Positions 3,201 to 6,127 of a stretch of 6,127 nt of DNA are shown here, in pieces (the first letter of the stretch is position 1; each line of letters opens with the position of its first letter). The position numbers and the translations under genes were made by a program. Under the pieces are notes generated by a model that saw only the letters and a list, made by a program, of their open reading frames with translations, had not been told where the DNA came from and ran no database searches. Source of the stretch: Deltaproteobacteria bacterium (lineage in GTDB: Bacteria; Desulfobacterota; B13-G15; RBG-16-54-18); the NCBI GenBank assembly GCA_003646745.1, contig QMLM01000104.1:1-6127 (forward strand), written 5' to 3'.

Positions 3201-6127
3201 TATGCGGAAAGTATCGCCTCGATCTGAGCGAATAATTGCTCATCCTCGAAATGTTCAAGCTGTATGGCCTTTCTCGGACATGCTGCAACGCAGATCCCAC
3301 AACCTCTGCACTCTTGGGGCAATATCTCAGCTACCCCTTCATTGCCGATATAAGGGACCGAGAAGGGACAAACCCTTACACAGGTGAGACAAGCCACACA
3401 CTTAGCCCCATCCACCTTCGAAACCATGGTACCGCCAATTATGTAATCCTTGCTGAGGATAGTAACCGCCCTCTGCGCCGCAGTCCTTGCCTGGGCTATA
3501 GAATCCCTCATGGTCTTTGGTCCTTCTGCCACGCCGCAAACAAAGACACCCTTTTTGCTAAATTCTACAGGAGTAGCCGTTGCCACATGGGCCTCTACCT
3601 GAAAGAAGCCATCTTCATCAAGGGGAAGGCCAAAGGTGAAGGAGAGGAAGTCATTATCTTCTCCTTTTACCATCCCGCTGGACAGGACGAGGAGGTCGAA
3701 TTGCTGTCTGTCTTTCCCATACTTGACAAAAATCTTCTCGCCTCTTTCAATATCCACCCCATCTGTGATCTCTACAAAGTTCACCCCCTTCTGCTTCGCC
3801 TCCAAATAGGGAGCAAAAGAGGCTCCTGGAGTACATATTCCCTTTGTGCCAATTGTAACCGAAATACCCATGTCACTCAGGGCTAAGGCATTTATTATTG
3901 CCTGCTGGCAACAAACCCTTGAACAATAGGGATGTTTTTCATCTCTCGATCCGACACATTGCAGCATGAAAACCTTTTTGATCCCTTTTATCTCACCTCT
4001 TTGTAGCCGGTCATCAAGATCGAGTTGAGTTAGAACTCTGCCATCCTGGCCATATCCATATTCGCTGGGCGTATATTCAGAGGCGCCTGTGGCAATTATC
4101 AGAACCCCGTGTTCTAATTCTCTCCTCTCTCCATCTTTCTCTATTGCCATTTTAAAATCTCCTACACGTCCGCTGAGACTAATCACCCGATATCCTTTGT
4201 AAACCTCTATCAGCTTGTTCTCCTCAATCTCCTTTATGAGAGAAGAGATATACTCTGAGACTGGACTGCCCTGCTCATCCCTCCACATCCTCCTGGCGTA
4301 TCCTCCTAGTTCATCACCCTTTTCTATCAAAATGGTGGAGAAACCCTGGCTTGCCAGGGAAGAGGCGGCCACCATGCCACTTACCCCCCCGCCGAGCACA
4401 AGGGCTCTTTTTGTAACGGGCCTGAGGGTAGGAGAAAGGGGTTTTAAGGACCTCGCCCTGCCCAAGGCGCCGGACAGTTCCGCCTTCACCCGCTCCATAG
4501 CGAGATCCTTATAGTCCCTGTTTGTCCAGGAGATAGCCTCCCTGACGTTGACCATGGTCACGAGGTGAGGATTTAACCCAACCTCCCTCGCCGCCCTCTG
4601 AAAAATGGGAAGGTGGCTCCTAAGACTGCAAGCCACTACCACAATCCTGTTGAGGCCGAGCTCCTCTATCTTTCCCTTAATGAAGGAAAGCCCCTCTGAC
4701 AGGCAGGCAAAATCTATGAAAAAACTTCCTGCAACATCTTCAAATCCCTCAGCAAAATCCACTACTTGTGAGACATCAAGTACCTCAGATATATTCCCTC
4801 CGCACCCACACACAAACACCCCTATCCTCGGCGCCTGTTTCCCTACATCCCTCTCCCTGGGGAACTTGGGGGCGGCTGTCATCGTCCCCCTCACCTCCTT
4901 GAGGAAAGCAGCGGCCTTACAGGCTGCCGCCTCTGCATAGGCTACAGAAAGGGGGATATCCTTTGGACCAGTAGCCGTGGCTCCCACGAAAATTCCCTCC
5001 TTCTCTGCCCCCCCAACATCGGCCTCCTTAACAAACCCCGCTTCATCGAGGCTGAGGCCAAGGCCTTTTGCGATCTCCTTTGCGCCGTCAGATAGTTTAA
5101 GGGGTAAAGAGAGGACCACCAAGTCAAAGGGAACCTCACCCTCTTCGTATGATAGTACGACTTTTCCATCTTTCTGATGGCACGATAGCGCCTTTGCCTT
5201 TATAAACTGCACCCTGTTAGACTCTCTTAACTCTCTGTAAACCCTCTCGCTGAGCTTCCCATAGTTACAAGTCTCATTGTAAAAAATAGTCACCTCTGCT
5301 TCCTCGTCTTTCCTTGTAATTTCAAGGGCCGCCTTATAAGCATGCGAACAACAGTAGAGAGAACATACTCGATAATCCGAATTCCTTTGATCAACACACA
5401 ACACAATGCCGATCCTCTTTGCGATGCCACCATCCGAAGGCCTTTTAAGCTCACCACCGGTGGGCCCGTAGATACTTATGAGGCGTTCGAGCTGAAAGCT
5501 CGAGACGACGTCTTTTATATCCCCCAGACCAAGCCTTTGCGCCTCATCCCCCTCTTCACAGAGGTCTGGCCCAACGGTGAAAAGGATCGCCCCTACCTCC
5601 AAAACTTCCTCTCTCTCTGAATCAGAAAAGTCCACTGCCTTGGTTGGACAAATATCAATACATCTTGTGCAGCTTTTATCCTTGAAATAAAGACAATTGT
5701 CTTTGTCAATTATGGGGGTATTGGGTACTGCACCACCGTAGGCCAAAAATATGGCCTTCCTCACCCCTAAACCAAAGTTGAACTCACTTGGCACAGTAAC
5801 AGGGCAGTTCATCCAACACAGACCGCATGAAATACACCGAGACACATCTACGTAACGAGGGACCCTCTCTACCCTGACCCTAAATCTGCCAGGCTTACCA
5901 GATACCTCTTTAACTCTCGCACCAAGAACAAGTGTGACATTGGGGTTCGCCCTTGCCTCAAGGATCTTCGGCGTAACTACCGTAATAGTGGCAATATCCT
6001 CAAGGTTCCTGTAGATCTGAACCATCTTCCCCCCCGGGTATGGCTTCTCATCCAACAGAAAGACCTTATATCCGGAATTAGCCAAATCAATGGCCGCCTG
6101 TATTCCCCCAATCCCTCCCCCTATAAC
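3200..6127 (-). CDS. hdrA: HdrA-like iron-sulfur flavoprotein with two tandem FAD modules (5' end outside window)
   Basis: Cytoplasmic flavin/Fe-S hub that passes electrons between partner subunits; in this context probably the core of a MetVF-MvhD-Hdr complex. The visible part is 975 residues, numbered here from the right edge. Module A has a GxGxxG FAD motif (3-8), an inserted double [4Fe-4S] ferredoxin (Cys 98/101/104/108 and 145/153/156/160) and a CVDQR...CSLYCC site (Cys 244, 255, 259, 260). Next comes an HdrA N-terminal-type cluster domain (CGCGGN at 440-445, Cys 475, Cys 500). Module B has GGGVSG (579-584) and CVGSR...CSRVCC (Cys 724, 735, 739, 740) but no inserted ferredoxin. A C-terminal double ferredoxin follows (Cys 910/913/916/920 and 940/943/946/950). 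The frame stays open to position 6127, and the GxGxxG motif lies upstream of the TTG at 6085, so that TTG is not the start. The TAA stop overlaps the mvhD ribosome binding site. The HdrA family is certain; the exact partners are inferred. Confidence 0.93.
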   Translation of the reverse strand, partial: VIGGGIGGIQAAIDLANSGYKVFLLDEKPYPGGKMVQIYRNLEDIATITVVTPKILEARANPNVTLVLGARVKEVSGKPGRFRVRVERVPRYVDVSRCISCGLCWMNCPVTVPSEFNFGLGVRKAIFLAYGGAVPNTPIIDKDNCLYFKDKSCTRCIDICPTKAVDFSDSEREEVLEVGAILFTVGPDLCEEGDEAQRLGLGDIKDVVSSFQLERLISIYGPTGGELKRPSDGGIAKRIGIVLCVDQRNSDYRVCSLYCCSHAYKAALEITRKDEEAEVTIFYNETCNYGKLSERVYRELRESNRVQFIKAKALSCHQKDGKVVLSYEEGEVPFDLVVLSLPLKLSDGAKEIAKGLGLSLDEAGFVKEADVGGAEKEGIFVGATATGPKDIPLSVAYAEAAACKAAAFLKEVRGTMTAAPKFPRERDVGKQAPRIGVFVCGCGGNISEVLDVSQVVDFAEGFEDVAGSFFIDFACLSEGLSFIKGKIEELGLNRIVVVACSLRSHLPIFQRAAREVGLNPHLVTMVNVREAISWTNRDYKDLAMERVKAELSGALGRARSLKPLSPTLRPVTKRALVLGGGVSGMVAASSLASQGFSTILIEKGDELGGYARRMWRDEQGSPVSEYISSLIKEIEENKLIEVYKGYRVISLSGRVGDFKMAIEKDGERRELEHGVLIIATGASEYTPSEYGYGQDGRVLTQLDLDDRLQRGEIKGIKKVFMLQCVGSRDEKHPYCSRVCCQQAIINALALSDMGISVTIGTKGICTPGASFAPYLEAKQKGVNFVEITDGVDIERGEKIFVKYGKDRQQFDLLVLSSGMVKGEDNDFLSFTFGLPLDEDGFFQVEAHVATATPVEFSKKGVFVCGVAEGPKTMRDSIAQARTAAQRAVTILSKDYIIGGTMVSKVDGAKCVACLTCVRVCPFSVPYIGNEGVAEILPQECRGCGICVAACPRKAIQLEHFEDEQLFAQIEAILSA

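Noticed and set aside
3236..3886. Long plus-strand open frame of 216 codons
   Set aside because: It lies wholly antisense to hdrA, has no family-like motif or convincing ribosome binding site, and hdrA is unmistakable. The other plus-strand frames (for example 279-626, 1212-1622, 4605-4940, 5342-5620) fail for the same reasons.
4850..4930. Possibility that the long hdrA is two genes joined by a sequencing error
   Set aside because: The junction between module A and the middle cluster domain (near window residues 410-435) reads through in one frame as a Pro/Arg/Lys-containing linker, with no remnant stop or obvious ribosome binding site.
4942..5169. Minus-strand open frame in a second frame inside hdrA, and a similar one at 1681-1863 inside metF
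   Set aside because: Both are out-of-frame shadows of conserved coding sequence and encode low-complexity basic peptides without recognisable features.
5487..5503. Perfect 7-bp inverted repeat with a 3-base loop (TCGAGCT/AGCTCGA)
   Set aside because: It falls inside conserved hdrA coding sequence, has no T-run after it and is single; chance is the simplest explanation.
6083..6085. TTG as start codon of hdrA
   Set aside because: The frame continues upstream without a stop to the window edge and encodes the GxGxxG flavin motif there, which the protein needs; no ribosome binding site precedes the TTG.
3200..6127. Identity as QmoA or QmoB of sulfate reduction
   Set aside because: The neighbours are mvhD, metV and metF, not aprAB or qmoC, and the double flavin-module layout with inserted and C-terminal ferredoxins does not match the Qmo subunits as I know them.

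Overview
The window holds five genes, all on the minus strand, packed head to tail as one operon and transcribed from right to left. In transcription order they are an HdrA-type iron-sulfur flavoprotein (its 5' end lies beyond the right edge), MvhD, MetV, MetF and an exported octaheme c-type cytochrome. Gaps between genes are 11, 31, -4 and 18 bp. Each of the four visible starts has a purine-rich Shine-Dalgarno sequence. No promoter, terminator, RNA gene, repeat array or mobile element is visible.

The order hdrA-mvhD-metV-metF is, from memory, that of the acetogen Moorella thermoacetica, where these proteins with HdrB and HdrC form a cytoplasmic methylenetetrahydrofolate reductase complex of the Wood-Ljungdahl pathway. 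MetF carries FAD and the folate site. MetV is its Fe-S/Zn partner. MvhD is the [2Fe-2S] link. HdrA is the flavin/Fe-S hub, often linked to electron bifurcation. By analogy hdrB and hdrC may lie just right of the window.

Two things set this locus apart. First, HdrA is a single long chain with two tandem HdrA-like flavin modules that have lost different parts. Second, the operon ends with an exported octaheme cytochrome containing eight CxxCH motifs and exactly eight further histidines, as expected for an all bis-His protein. A cytoplasmic folate reductase operon ending in a periplasmic electron carrier suggests, but does not prove, a link between one-carbon metabolism and respiratory or extracellular electron transfer.

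The host is a bacterium (Shine-Dalgarno sites, folate-type MetF) that makes c-type cytochromes and probably runs the Wood-Ljungdahl pathway in either direction. The protein style resembles Desulfobacterota or other cytochrome-rich anaerobes (Nitrospirota-like lineages are also possible). The window alone does not fix the taxon or the direction of the pathway.
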